Part shown: positions 1-7,058 of the stretch, piece after piece
Position numbering within the stretch: position 1 is the first letter of the stretch
Layout: every line of letters starts with the position of its first letter
From: Bog-532 sp963720945
Lineage (GTDB): Bacteria; Actinomycetota; Actinomycetes; Streptosporangiales; Streptosporangiaceae
Direction: 5' to 3'
Assembly: GCA_963720945.1 (NCBI GenBank)
Contig: CAVRHH010000011.1
Span: forward strand, 62,001-126,000
Length of the DNA stretch: 64,000 bases
The notes under the pieces: model-generated
Database searches by the model: none
What the model was told of the DNA's origin: nothing
What the model saw: the letters and a program-made list of their open reading frames with translations, nothing else
Program-made: the position numbers and the translations under genes

Positions 1-47
1 CTGCGTCCAGGCCCTCGATGACCAGCTCTACGGCTGGCAGGCCACCC

Positions 48-707
48 TCAGCACCCTGCAGCGTTAAACGCCGCAATCCTGTCCGGCAGCTCAGCCAGCG
101 AATCAATCCGCATCGTAGGCACCCGATCCGCATCCGGGTCACCCTGCTGGATGATCCCCCACGGCCCCCGCCGAATCAGCGCCGTCCGCAACCCGAGCCC
201 AGCCGCGGGCCGAACGTCATTATCCAGCCGGTCACCCACGTACAAGATCTCGTCCGCGCTGCCCGGCGTTACTTCGAGCATCTGCCGGAAGAATCCCGGG
301 TCCGGCTTGGACACACCCCAGTCATCGGACGTAGCGATCATGTCCGCTGGCAGGTCCAGCTCTCGCAGGATGCCACCCGCCCGAACCGTCTGATTCCCGG
401 CGATACCCACCCAGAGCCCATTGGCCCGGAGCCGAGCCAGCACAGGCCGCGCATCCGGGTAAAGATCATCCTCACCGAACCACTCGGGCTGACCAGCGTC
501 GGCCCGCTCCTGCCGCGCCTTCTCCAGATCAAACCCCGGCTGGAACACCTGGAACGTCTCCCGGTAATCAAGGCCCTTCGCGATCACCGCACCGAACACC
601 GCCGAGAACGCATGACGTGGCACACCCAGCCAATCAGCCCACGTCCCATACTCGCGAGTCTCGTTCACCAGACATTCGCCAACATCAAAGACGACCGCAC
701 CGATCAC
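48..707 (-). CDS. HAD-superfamily hydrolase
   Basis: A 219-residue haloacid-dehalogenase-like phosphatase, substrate unknown. Motif I is VFDVGECLVNETREYG near the N-terminus, where the second Asp of the usual DxD is replaced by Gly. Motif III is the Lys in GVSKPDPGFF and motif IV is GDRLDNDV, in an overall Rossmann-like order. I chose the GTG at 707, directly before IGAVVFDVG, because the residues further upstream look non-coding. The C-terminal tail (DADRVPTMRIDSLAELP) is nearly repeated about 2.2 kb to the right, at the start of the anti-sigma-like gene. The missing second Asp may mean altered or lost catalysis. The family assignment is firm; the role is not. Confidence 0.8.
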   Translation of the reverse strand: MIGAVVFDVGECLVNETREYGTWADWLGVPRHAFSAVFGAVIAKGLDYRETFQVFQPGFDLEKARQERADAGQPEWFGEDDLYPDARPVLARLRANGLWVGIAGNQTVRAGGILRELDLPADMIATSDDWGVSKPDPGFFRQMLEVTPGSADEILYVGDRLDNDVRPAAGLGLRTALIRRGPWGIIQQGDPDADRVPTMRIDSLAELPDRIAAFNAAGC

Positions 708-1179
708 GGCAGCAACCCTACGGCAGCCCCCATCATGGCCACCGCGATCAAGCCGCTGGGCATGCCGAGCGCTATCTGCCACTCACGAACTCGTACGCGG
801 TGACGCAATGCATTGCCGAAATGAGCCGAATTTGATCAAGGCGGCGCCGCTGGCCCGGCGTCAGCGTCGGCCTCCGGCCTTGGGGGCCCCGGCCGACGCA
901 CGCCGGGCCGCATGCTGGCAGCGTCCGCAGATCAAGACCGGTCACACGACACGCACGCCGATAAAGCGCAAGGCCTCTTCCTCGCCACCCATTGTCCAGC
1001 TCACAGCCGCCGCGTCTAGGCCGCCCTGCGGGCGTCGCTTCGCGATGGCTTCGCCAGCCTGACCCGGCAACCACTCGCAAGGATTCGGCGGCTGCGAGGA
1101 AGGACGGGGCACACCAGTGGTCGGCCCTGGCCAAGCGTCAGGTACGGGCAACCGGTAGCGCCCGGAAGCTTGCGCCGAC
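708..1179. other. intergenic stretch with no convincing gene
   Basis: Overlapping open frames exist here on both strands, but none has a recognisable motif, a good ribosome site or coherent composition. I see no RNA gene. The stretch lies beside integration debris and may itself be remnant DNA. Confidence 0.4.
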
Positions 1180-1557
1180 TCATATCGCCGGCGGCGGCTC
1201 AAGTGGGATCGGCGGCGGCTGCGGCTCCCCGAACGCTGCCTCGGCGGCTGACATGCCGCCGTAGTCAGTCGCAAGGTTGGCGTAGATCGAGTAGATCAGC
1301 GTGATGAAGATGCCGAGCTTGAGCCACAGCGTGGGCGTGAAGAAGAACAGGCAGCAGACCAGCGGGAAGTTGATCAGCCAGTAGATCGCGCCCCACATGT
1401 GGACCTTGTACTGGGTGTACGGGTTGGTGGAAAGGTCTTTGAAGAGCAGCTTCATCCAGCCGTGCCGGGTGTGCACCGGCGTGTGCGCGGCGTGCAGCCG
1501 GGCGACATCGACGCGCAGTTGGCGGACCTCGGCGATCAGGGTCTCGGTCTCAGTCAT
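1180..1557 (-). CDS. small membrane protein of unknown function
   Basis: A 125-residue protein that I do not recognise. It starts at an ATG with a short charged, coiled-coil-like N-terminus (TETETLIAEVRQLRVDVARL). Two closely spaced hydrophobic segments follow around residues 57-95 (IYWLINFPLVCCLFFFTP and LKLGIFITLIYSIYANLA), then a Pro-rich tail. The hydrophobic hairpin suggests an inner-membrane protein with both ends on the same side. It sits between integrase debris and an empty stretch, so it may be cargo of a former mobile element. Confidence 0.6.
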   Translation of the reverse strand: MTETETLIAEVRQLRVDVARLHAAHTPVHTRHGWMKLLFKDLSTNPYTQYKVHMWGAIYWLINFPLVCCLFFFTPTLWLKLGIFITLIYSIYANLATDYGGMSAAEAAFGEPQPPPIPLEPPPAI

Positions 1558-1639
1558 AGAGCCAGTATCAGCACGCTCACGCCGATGAGCGCGACGCCCG
1601 GCGGCAGCACCCACGAGGCGACACCGGAGAGCGATTAGA

Positions 1640-1848
1640 TGAGCGCGGCCCGCGCGCGGCCAGCCCGACATCTTGCCGAAATTGCTCCGCCGCAGCGGGA
1701 CGCCGCTTGGCCCGCAGAACATCAGCGCGCCGGGCTCGGGGCCGACGAACTTGGCCAGGTGCTCTTGCAGTGCCGGGATGATGGCCCGGGGAAGCCCCAC
1801 GGTCCTGCGTCCGGCGCGGGACTTGGGCGGCCCGAGCCGGGGTGCCGT
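1640..1848 (-). pseudogene. tyrosine recombinase (phage integrase) fragment
   Basis: One reading frame gives PPKSRAGRRTVGLPRAI, then PALQEHLAKFVGPEPGALMF, then GPSGVPLRRSNFGKMSGW. This is the middle of the catalytic domain of actinomycete tyrosine recombinases, around the beta-strand Lys and the approach to the HxxR box. The HxLR/H/Y part is missing and the frame runs into unrelated sequence. It is a relic of an integrated element and consistent with the tRNA-Gly scars to the right. Confidence 0.7.
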
Positions 1849-2351
1849 CCTGACGCGCCCTCTGAGTGGCCCGAGGGTTGAGGGTTGCTACGGGCGGTGT
1901 CGGTGGCGGCCTTGAGCCGCCAATGGCAACGGACCACTTTGCCGCCGCCAGTGTTGGGTTGCCACGTAAGGCGGTCGCACAACGCGTCGACCAGCGCGAG
2001 GCCCCGGCCCGCCTCGGCGAGTTGCATGATCCGCCAGTCAACGGCGTCGGCGTCGATTAAGCCGAACGGCAACACCCCCAGCTCGGCGATCCTGTGGCGG
2101 CGCGGCAGCCGTGAGTCCTGATCCCGGACTTCGATCGTCAGGGAGCGACCAGGCACCCAGGAGACGAACAGCTCGGCGGTCGCTGGCTTGGCAGCATGCT
2201 CATAGACATTGGCCACCAGCTCGGAAACGCAGCTCACCACATCATCGGCCAGGCCACCGAGCCGCCACCCCTCCAGCAGCGACCCTGCAGCGATAAACGC
2301 CGCGATCCGGCCCGGCAGCTCCGCCAGCGAGTCAATCCGCATCGTCGGCAC
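1722..2351 (-). CDS. GHKL ATPase, anti-sigma regulator-like, with spurious tail
   Basis: Residues 30-140 carry a histidine-kinase-like ATPase fold of the RsbW/anti-sigma type. The N box is CVSELVANVYEHA, the G1 box VRDQDSRLP, the G2 box AGRGLALVDALCDRLTW, and a final strand is GGGKVVRCHW. Such proteins bind sigma factors or anti-anti-sigma partners. Two things are odd. The first 15-20 residues (PTMRIDSLAELPGRIAAF) are homologous to the C-terminus of the HAD hydrolase at the left edge. The last 50-60 residues are integrase DNA read in the wrong frame, so the original stop is gone. It is probably a chimera left by integration and excision, and may not be functional. Confidence 0.6.
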   Translation of the reverse strand: MPTMRIDSLAELPGRIAAFIAAGSLLEGWRLGGLADDVVSCVSELVANVYEHAAKPATAELFVSWVPGRSLTIEVRDQDSRLPRRHRIAELGVLPFGLIDADAVDWRIMQLAEAGRGLALVDALCDRLTWQPNTGGGKVVRCHWRLKAATDTARSNPQPSGHSEGASGRHPGSGRPSPAPDAGPWGFPGPSSRHCKSTWPSSSAPSPAR

Positions 2352-2371
2352 CCGATCCGCGTCTTGGTCAG
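2282..2371. repeat. second copy of the HAD-hydrolase gene tail
   Basis: About 90 bp match positions 53-142 in the same orientation with roughly ten mismatches in the first 85. Both copies encode the stretch RVPTMRIDSLAELP on the minus strand. In the left copy it ends the HAD gene; in this copy it supplies the start codon and N-terminus of the GHKL gene. Confidence 0.75.
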
Positions 2372-3080
2372 CCGGGACGTTGACGCCCGAGCCGACATGA
2401 CCGAACTCGCTGTCGAGCTGGATCAGGCTATCGGTCTTAGCCGTCGCCGGACTCCGCGGCCGGGTGTTCCTGAACTAAGGTCGCAGCGCTGCTCGGCGTC
2501 ACCCAGCAGGCAAGACAGTACGTGCAGTTCGATCTCCATCGCCCGCTTACCGCGTGCTCGCCTGGACGCTGGGCCGCTATTACTCCATGCCGCCGTGCCC
2601 GTTGCGTGCCCGATCGAATAGGGATCCCGGGTGTCTCGCGGTCACTTGCGGACAGCTCATTCTCACGCTGACCTGTGGTAGGGCTGGTCACAGCACCCAG
2701 GTCGGCGATCTTCTAAGCAGTTGGTCACGCTGCCGCGCCGCTTCCGGTCCTCGGTCGTTGGCGCTCCCTGCGGTCCGGGTCGGCTTGCCATCGGACACTC
2801 CTGACGCTCGCCGTTCCCCGCGCGCCATGATCTCGTCCGCGTCCGCCATGTCGCTTCGCGAGCCCGGACACGTCGGCCACGGCCCGAGGGATGGCAACCA
2901 CGAGGGGAACGGGAAGAATGCAGGAGGCCACGCCAAGGCGGACCCGGCCGCCAATGTTCGAGCAGCCAGGTCCGCCCATGCGCCGTGCCACATACGTGCC
3001 ATGCACGAGAGCAAACAGCGGCCAGCCACGGTTGCCCAGGTCACCGTATCCGCTGATCAAGAGGCAGGTCGCGTCACCGA
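2372..3080. other. degenerate intergenic DNA with integrase-tail remnant
   Basis: No intact gene is recognisable. The minus strand at about 2590-2665 reads as an integrase C-terminal tail (SDRETPGIPIRSGTQRARR). The remainder is low-information sequence with open frames on both strands. It ends at a tRNA-Gly 3' fragment, as expected for the eroded edge of an integrated element. Confidence 0.45.
2594..2646. repeat. 53-bp block shared with 3758-3810 (integrase 3' tails)
   Basis: The block aligns without gaps to 3758-3810, sharing CGTGCCCGTT, CGTGCCCGAT and CTCGCGGTCACT. Read on the minus strand, both give an integrase-like tail of the form SDRExPxxxxxSGTxRARR. Each block lies a few hundred bases or less to the left of a tRNA-Gly 3' fragment, as integrase genes do beside their attachment sites. 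Confidence 0.55.
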
Positions 3081-3123
3081 TCTTCCAAGCTGATCATGCC
3101 GATTCGATCCCGGTCGCCCGCTC
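3081..3123 (+). other. degenerate 3' half of tRNA-Gly (attachment-site scar)
   Basis: The sequence begins at the anticodon loop (CTTCCAAGCTG), continues through a T loop (GATTCGATCC) and ends with GGTCGCCCGCTC. It matches the second copy at 3872-3916 with several changes in the variable loop and T stem. No 5' half (acceptor strand, D arm) precedes it, so it is not a working tRNA. Tyrosine recombinases commonly cross over in tRNA anticodon or T-arm sequence and leave such 3' copies. Confidence 0.65.
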
Positions 3124-3131
3124 TCAAGTTA

Positions 3132-3419
3132 TTAGCGGCGCCGGTAGGCGTCGCCGCGATGCCTGATGTCAACGACGAGGACTTCGTGCTTCTCCTCGTT
3201 GATCTCGTACAGCACGCGCCAATCCCGCATGAGGCGTGCGCTCCAGGTGCCATCCAGCGGCGCGTGCAGCGGCTTCCCCAGCCGTTTCGGGTTGCCGATC
3301 AACGGTCCGGTTATGAAGTCGACGGCGGCAGCCGCAACGTCTGGGGGAAGCTTGCTCGTGATAGCTCGCCGCGCTGGCGGCGCAAGAGCTATCTCATAGA
3401 CGTCAGACGGTTGGGTCAC
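3132..3419 (-). CDS. RelE/ParE-family toxin
   Basis: A 95-residue toxin-like protein (102 if the GTG at 3440 is used). The core reads SKLPPDVAAAAVDFI, NPKRLGKPL, WSARLMRDWRVLYEI and VVDIRHRGDAYRR. These are the alpha-hairpin, the Arg-rich beta-sheet and the C-terminal H-R-x-x-x-Y of RelE mRNA interferases. It overlaps the end of the upstream antitoxin gene, the usual coupled layout. In the family, RelE binds the ribosomal A site and cleaves mRNA. Confidence 0.82.
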   Translation of the reverse strand: MTQPSDVYEIALAPPARRAITSKLPPDVAAAAVDFITGPLIGNPKRLGKPLHAPLDGTWSARLMRDWRVLYEINEEKHEVLVVDIRHRGDAYRRR

Positions 3420-3711
3420 GTCGCTCGTCGAGGAGGGCACGCACGGCGTCCACTCCCCGGACGAGGTCGCCCCGGGCTGCGGCTTCGCGTGCCTCGATCA
3501 GCGCGCGAACCGCGTCGGAGTCGGCGAGGACCTCTACGGTCTCCTGCAGTTCTTCGAGGGCGCCGTCAGGAACGATGTCGGCAACGTGCTCATGATCGCC
3601 TCGGACCAGATGGACCACGCGTCCGCGCGCCACCGAACGCAGCGCTTCGCCCCAGAGTTGCGGGCTGTCGGCCAGCTCCTCCAAGGTCATCTCGTACGCG
3701 GGTTCGCTCAT
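3403..3711 (-). CDS. Phd/YefM-like antitoxin
   Basis: A 102-residue acidic protein starting at the ATG before SEPAYEMTLEELADSPQLWG. The N-terminal half has the beta-alpha arrangement of Phd/YefM antitoxins, with RGRVVHLVRGDHEHVADIVP in place of the usual 'G xx V x I xx xG xPVAVL' strand. The C-terminal half is helical and acidic, as expected of the toxin-wrapping part. It lies immediately upstream of the RelE-type toxin and overlaps it. An upstream extension to 3753 exists but lacks family-like sequence. Confidence 0.75.
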   Translation of the reverse strand: MSEPAYEMTLEELADSPQLWGEALRSVARGRVVHLVRGDHEHVADIVPDGALEELQETVEVLADSDAVRALIEAREAAARGDLVRGVDAVRALLDERRDPTV

Positions 3712-3757
3712 GACTCCAGAGTAAGGCTCCGTCGCGCCGCCCGCCATCGACACGCGG

Positions 3758-3810
3758 CGTGCCCGTTACGTGCCCGATGGGACGGTGAACCACGGTAGCT
3801 CGCGGTCACT
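3758..3810. repeat. 53-bp block shared with 2594-2646 (integrase 3' tails)
   Basis: This is the partner of the block at 2594-2646. On the minus strand the tail is interrupted by a TAA between SGT and RARR, which points to decay. A tRNA-Gly 3' fragment follows about 60 bp to the right. Confidence 0.55.
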
Positions 3811-3871
3811 CACGGGCAGGCGGACATGCCGCCTGACCTGCGTTTGTCCCGGTCAGCTGCCAAGGGTCCGA

Positions 3872-3916
3872 AGCCTTCCAAGCTGGTCATGCGGGTTCGA
3901 TTCCCGTCGCCCGCTC
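3872..3916 (+). other. 3' half of tRNA-Gly(TCC) (attachment-site scar)
   Basis: The sequence from GCCTTCCAAGCTGG through GGTTCGATTCCCG to CGCCCGCTCC is a textbook actinobacterial tRNA-Gly(TCC) from the anticodon stem to the 3' end. The 5' strand of the anticodon stem pairs for only three bases (GC-C then mismatches), and no D arm or acceptor 5' strand precedes it. The homology therefore breaks inside the anticodon stem, where site-specific integrases cross over. It is a relic attachment site rather than a gene. Confidence 0.75.
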
Positions 3917-4057
3917 CTATGGTTCCCGTGCAGGTCAGAGGCATGATCAGCCGTCTCGCTGCGGCCCGCTAGGAGACGTGTTTCCGGCCGCATGCCCGTT
4001 GGACCGAGCCCGCACGGTGTACCTGGTCTGCGGATCGGTCGCGGATATGATCGAAGC

Positions 4058-4288
4058 GTGACCTTTGAGCGAATCACCACTGACCCCGATGTCATGGGCG
4101 GCCTGCCGTGCATCAGGGGACTGCGCTTCCCCGTAGCCACAGTGGTCGCCATGGTCGCGGACGGCATGACGACCGGCGAGATCCTTACTGAGCACCCGGA
4201 CCTCACGCGCGAGGACATTCACGAGTCGCTGCTGTACGCCGCCGAGGCAGTCCTTGAGCGGAAACTGCCGCTCAAGCATTCGGCGTGA
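4058..4288 (+). CDS. DUF433 antitoxin
   Basis: A 76-residue protein starting at GTG before TFERITTDPDVMGG. The DUF433 signature is clear: PCIRGLRFPVATVVAMVADG, then MTTGEILTEHPDLTREDI and a C-terminal helix. This is a small winged-helix-like domain found as the antitoxin partner of PIN-like DUF5615 proteins. Its stop overlaps the GTG start of the next gene by four bases, so the pair is translationally coupled. Confidence 0.85.
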   Translation: MTFERITTDPDVMGGLPCIRGLRFPVATVVAMVADGMTTGEILTEHPDLTREDIHESLLYAAEAVLERKLPLKHSA

Positions 4289-4655
4289 AGTTCCTGATCG
4301 ACAACAACCTGTCGCCGCTTCTTGCCGAAAGCCTGAACGCGGCCGGGCACGATGCGGTCCACCTGCGCGACCTCGGCATGCAGGCGGCCAAAGATGAGGC
4401 CGTACCCGCCCACGCCCGATCCGAAGCCCGGGTTCTCATCTCGGCCGATACCGACTTCGGCGGCCTGCTCGCCCGCTCCGGGTCGCAGAGCCCATCGGTT
4501 CTCCTCATTCGCCGCCTCGCCGGACGCTGCCGGCGGATCAGTCAGCCATCATCCAGGCCAACCTCGAGCAGGTTGCCGAGGACCTCACCGCGGGGGCGAT
4601 CGTCGTCTTGAGCGATGAATGGGTACGGATAAGACCCCTTCCGCTGCTCGGCTGA
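4285..4655 (+). pseudogene. DUF5615 PIN-like toxin, frameshifted
   Basis: The first 75-80 residues fit the PIN-like DUF5615 family: MKFLIDNNLSPLLAESL, AGHDAVHLRDLGMQAA, RVLISADTDFGGLLARSG and SVLLIRR. These include the acidic residues of a PIN nuclease core. After about 4530 the frame changes. The in-frame reading becomes Ser/Arg-rich nonsense ending at 4611, while the next frame gives the proper family C-terminus (DQSAIIQANLEQVAEDL, then GAIVVLSDEWVRIRPLP) ending at 4655. A single-base indel within the G/C-rich run near 4520-4540 explains both. It is either a real loss-of-function mutation or a sequencing error. Confidence 0.8.
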
Positions 4656-4667
4656 CCTGCTCTCGTC

Positions 4668-5067
4668 CTAGCGCAGGTGCCCGCCGAGCAGGTCGGCCCG
4701 CCATTTCCGGATCATCGGCGTGGACACCTTTCCCGATCGAGGCTCCGCCGAGGTAGGGGGCGATGTGCTTGGCCAGCAGCCCCGAGTACAGGTCAACGGT
4801 GCGGACCCGCAGGCCCGGACGCTGAGCGATCCAGCTCGCCGCGTAGTCACCGGGGCTGACCTTGCCGCGCTCGGGGTCGGTCCACTCCCCCGCCACGATG
4901 GCCGCCTCGGTAAGCGTCAGCGCCCGCTCCGCGTCCGACTTCCGGGCGTAGGTCTCCGGGCCGGTTCGCATCCGGCCGTCGGGCCCGGGATAGCGGATCT
5001 GGTAGCGGCCGGACCCCCGCTTCCTGACGTTGCCGAAACGGCGGTGCCTGTCTTTGTTGGCCATCAC
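4668..5067 (-). pseudogene. tyrosine recombinase, N-terminal part, frameshifted and truncated
   Basis: The gene starts at GTG 5067 or ATG 5064. The N-terminus is the Arg/Gly-rich arm-binding domain of actinomycete integrases (RKRGSGRYQIRYPGPDGR, then YARKSDAERAL). The start of the core-binding SAM-like domain follows (DYAASWIAQRPGLRVRTVDLY and LLAKHIAPYLGGASIGK). One extra A after GGASIGK shifts the frame. The continuation VSTPMIRKWRADLLGGHLR is in the other frame and meets a TAG at 4668. The whole catalytic domain is absent. It is preceded by an excisionase fragment with a TGATG overlap. Confidence 0.75.
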
Positions 5068-5270
5068 GCCACTCCTTTCGTACCGCGCCGGATGGCCGCG
5101 GGCGTCAGCGGCTCGACGCGCCCGGCCTCGATGAAGTCGGCCAGCGCGGATTCGCTGATCCGCACGTGACGGCCGACCCTGACGGACTCGATCCGCCGTT
5201 CCGCGATCAGACGGCGGACGAAGCGGACAGATGTGCTCATGCGCTCGGCCGCGTCCTGGACGGTCAGCAG
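5064..5270 (-). pseudogene. excisionase (MerR-like HTH) fragment
   Basis: Immediately upstream of the integrase, the minus strand encodes LLTVQDAAERMSTSVRFVRR, then LIAERRIESVRVGRHVRISE and a tail ending KGVA. This is a standard HTH_17/Xis DNA-binding domain of about 68 residues. Its TGA overlaps the integrase start, as in intact integrative elements. No ATG, GTG or TTG start is visible in frame just before LLTVQ, only CTG, so I list it as partial. It is too short for usual ORF cut-offs. Confidence 0.65.
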
Positions 5271-5374
5271 GCGCCCGGTTGAGGCCGCACCGGCCCGGTC
5301 ATGGCAGCCTGCGAGGGACGGTGCCAGGGAACGCCCGCGTTACACTTCCCTTGGGACCGCGGGGGGAGGCGGCG

Positions 5375-5950
5375 ATGGCGACGGGGCCCGGAGATGAGCT
5401 GGCAGCGACCGCGGCAGGCTACGGCGGTCTGAGGGCCTCAGACGCCGACCGTGAGCGGGTGATCGGCATCCTCAAGGCCGCATTCGTCGAGGGCCGGCTA
5501 GACAGGGACGAATTCGACCGGCGGGTAGGCAAGGCGTTCGTGTCGCGGACCTACGCGGAGCTGGCCGCCCACACCGCCGATCTCACCGCGAAGCCGATCG
5601 CGCCAAAGCCGCCCAAGGCCGCCCGGGCGCAGCGCTGGCGGCCAGTTCTGGGACCCGGCCGCGTGCTCGCAGCGGCAACCGCGCTTTATGCAGGCCTGTC
5701 GATATGGGTGTCCACGACCCCTAATGGCGGCGATAACCCTGTGGCAGGCCCATGGCTCTATGCTGGCGGCATCGTCTACATGCTTGTTTTGATCGCCATT
5801 GCTGTGGATCGTATGGCCGCCGCGCGGGAGAAGCGTTCCGGCGGGCAGCCACCGCGCCCGCCATCAGCCAGGCCGGGTGGACAGCGCCCGCCGGGCGATC
5901 ACGGTCATCGGCGATCTTACGGGCCACGACCGGTCCGAGTCCCAGGCTGA
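5375..5950 (+). CDS. DUF1707 membrane protein (paralogue 1)
   Basis: A 191-residue protein. Residues 18-60 form the DUF1707 SHOCT-like domain: LRASDADRERVIGILKAAF, then GRLDRDEFDRRVGKAF and SRTYAELAAHTADL. Two hydrophobic segments follow (LAAATALYAGLSIWV and WLYAGGIVYMLVLIAIAV), then a Pro/Arg-rich tail. I start at ATG 5375 because the region before it matches the upstream region of the second DUF1707 gene at 8303. The domain is common and of unknown function in actinobacteria, often fused to membrane segments. Confidence 0.82.
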   Translation: MATGPGDELAATAAGYGGLRASDADRERVIGILKAAFVEGRLDRDEFDRRVGKAFVSRTYAELAAHTADLTAKPIAPKPPKAARAQRWRPVLGPGRVLAAATALYAGLSIWVSTTPNGGDNPVAGPWLYAGGIVYMLVLIAIAVDRMAAAREKRSGGQPPRPPSARPGGQRPPGDHGHRRSYGPRPVRVPG

Positions 5951-6294
5951 CCGTACATGGGCCGGGCCCGTCACAATTCCTACCCGGTCAAAAAACCCGG
6001 CCGCACTGGAACCCGCCACCACGGACCGCCCACGATCAGGCTGGCCAACCTGCCCGCCACAGTCAGGTCCGGCCGGGCCGAGCCGTCATCGGCAGATACG
6101 GAATTCGACACCGGCCCGTAGCTCGACCGCTTATCCTCTGAACTGCTGCCTATCGTGGCTCTGTATCGAGGAATTGCAACTCGTCATGCTCCGCGAAGTC
6201 CTCGAGATCTTTGACGGTGAGCGTCCCCAGAGGCAGGCCTTCCACAAGGCATCAGGCGGCGTCGCCGCGCTCCTCGGCAGCGAGCTCCTCAGAA
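5951..6294. other. intergenic stretch without a recognisable gene
   Basis: No frame here has a family-like sequence. The right end becomes more A/T-rich towards the toxin-antitoxin promoter region. Confidence 0.4.
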
Positions 6295-6305
6295 TTGACA
6301 CCGTT

Positions 6306-6326
6306 TGTATGACGAATCGTGATACA
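6306..6326. promoter_or_regulatory. palindromic operator before the CopG/MazF pair
   Basis: A 21-bp near-perfect dyad with arms TGTATnACGA and TCGTnATACA around a single central base. A TTGACA box sits at 6295-6300 just to the left, and the antitoxin ATG is only 8 bp to the right, so the transcript is leaderless or nearly so. The -10 is uncertain: GTGATA at 6319 gives an 18-bp spacer, TACACT at 6323 is too far. Autorepression by the ribbon-helix-helix antitoxin at this dyad is the likely control. Confidence 0.7.
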
Positions 6327-6334
6327 CTGTCCGC

Positions 6335-6574
6335 ATGGCATCAGCTATCAGCGTGCGTCTCGATCCTGAGGCTCTACGAGCGCTAGCCCTGCTTGAGGCG
6401 ACCGGTCTTAGCAGATCCGAGGCGATTCGCCGCGCGATCCTCGACAGTGCTGCCCGACTACAGCGCAAGGCCACCCTTGCCGCGGAGGTCGCAGCACTTG
6501 AGGCTGATGACGAGGATCGGCGCGAGATGCTCGATGTCGCAGCTCTTATGGAGAGCATGCGTGCTGCGGGGTGA
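6335..6574 (+). CDS. CopG/RHH-family antitoxin (MazE-type partner)
   Basis: A 79-residue protein with an N-terminal ribbon-helix-helix: SAISVRLDPEALRALALLEA forms the DNA-contacting strand and first helix, and GLSRSEAIRRAILDSAARL the second helix. The acidic C-terminus (ALEADDEDRREMLDVAALME) is the likely toxin-binding part. It overlaps the toxin gene by 14 bp. The palindrome just upstream fits autoregulation. Confidence 0.85.
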   Translation: MASAISVRLDPEALRALALLEATGLSRSEAIRRAILDSAARLQRKATLAAEVAALEADDEDRREMLDVAALMESMRAAG

Positions 6575-6878
6575 CGTTCACGAGTTCCGCCCTCCACGCG
6601 GAACGCGCCACGAACAGCACGGCCGCCGATACGGAGTGATCGTCCAGGCAAACGAACTGCTGCCGCGCTCGGTGGTACTGGTCGCACCAACGTCTCACAG
6701 CGCCAGGGCGGCATCGTTCCGTCCTGAGATCGAGTTGCTTAACGAGACCAGCCGCGTCCTGGTTGAGCAAGTCGGAGCCATCGACGCGGGACGGCTTGGA
6801 GACCTTGTGGGCCGGGTCACCCCCGAAGAGCAATGGGGCATCGACGAAGCTCTCACGACCGTTCTGGGACTCCGCTAA
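6561..6878 (+). CDS. mazF: MazF/PemK-family endoribonuclease toxin
   Basis: A 105-residue protein starting at a GTG inside the end of the antitoxin gene. It carries the PemK fold: LRGDVHEFRPPRGTRHEQHG forms the first loop, then RRYGVIVQANELLPRSVVLV, APTSHSARAASFRPEIEL, and SRVLVEQVGAIDAGRL with VGRVTPEEQWGIDEAL at the C-terminus. Family members cleave mRNA at short sequences. The catalytic Arg/Thr positions (RYGVIVQ and VAPTS) look intact, so the toxin is probably active and restrained by the overlapping antitoxin. Confidence 0.87.
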   Translation: MLRGDVHEFRPPRGTRHEQHGRRYGVIVQANELLPRSVVLVAPTSHSARAASFRPEIELLNETSRVLVEQVGAIDAGRLGDLVGRVTPEEQWGIDEALTTVLGLR

Positions 6879-7058
6879 GACGTTGGACAGCCAACGCGGC
6901 CGTGCCCGTTGCGGGTGTGGCGGAGGTCAAAGGTCTCAGGCCGCGGCCAGGGTAGGGGAAACCCCAGGACACGAACGGAGGCTAGCCGCATTCCGTCTGC
7001 CTACCTGCGCTCCGTACCGTTTCCGCAAAGGTCGACGGAACGTTCGGAGGGCGGCGTG

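Noticed and set aside
23..803. 261-codon plus-strand frame opposite the left HAD gene
   Set aside because: Arg/Pro/His-rich antisense composition; the minus strand carries clear HAD motifs.
3872..3916. Functional tRNA-Gly gene
   Set aside because: Only the half from the anticodon to the 3' end is present; no D arm or 5' acceptor strand precedes it.
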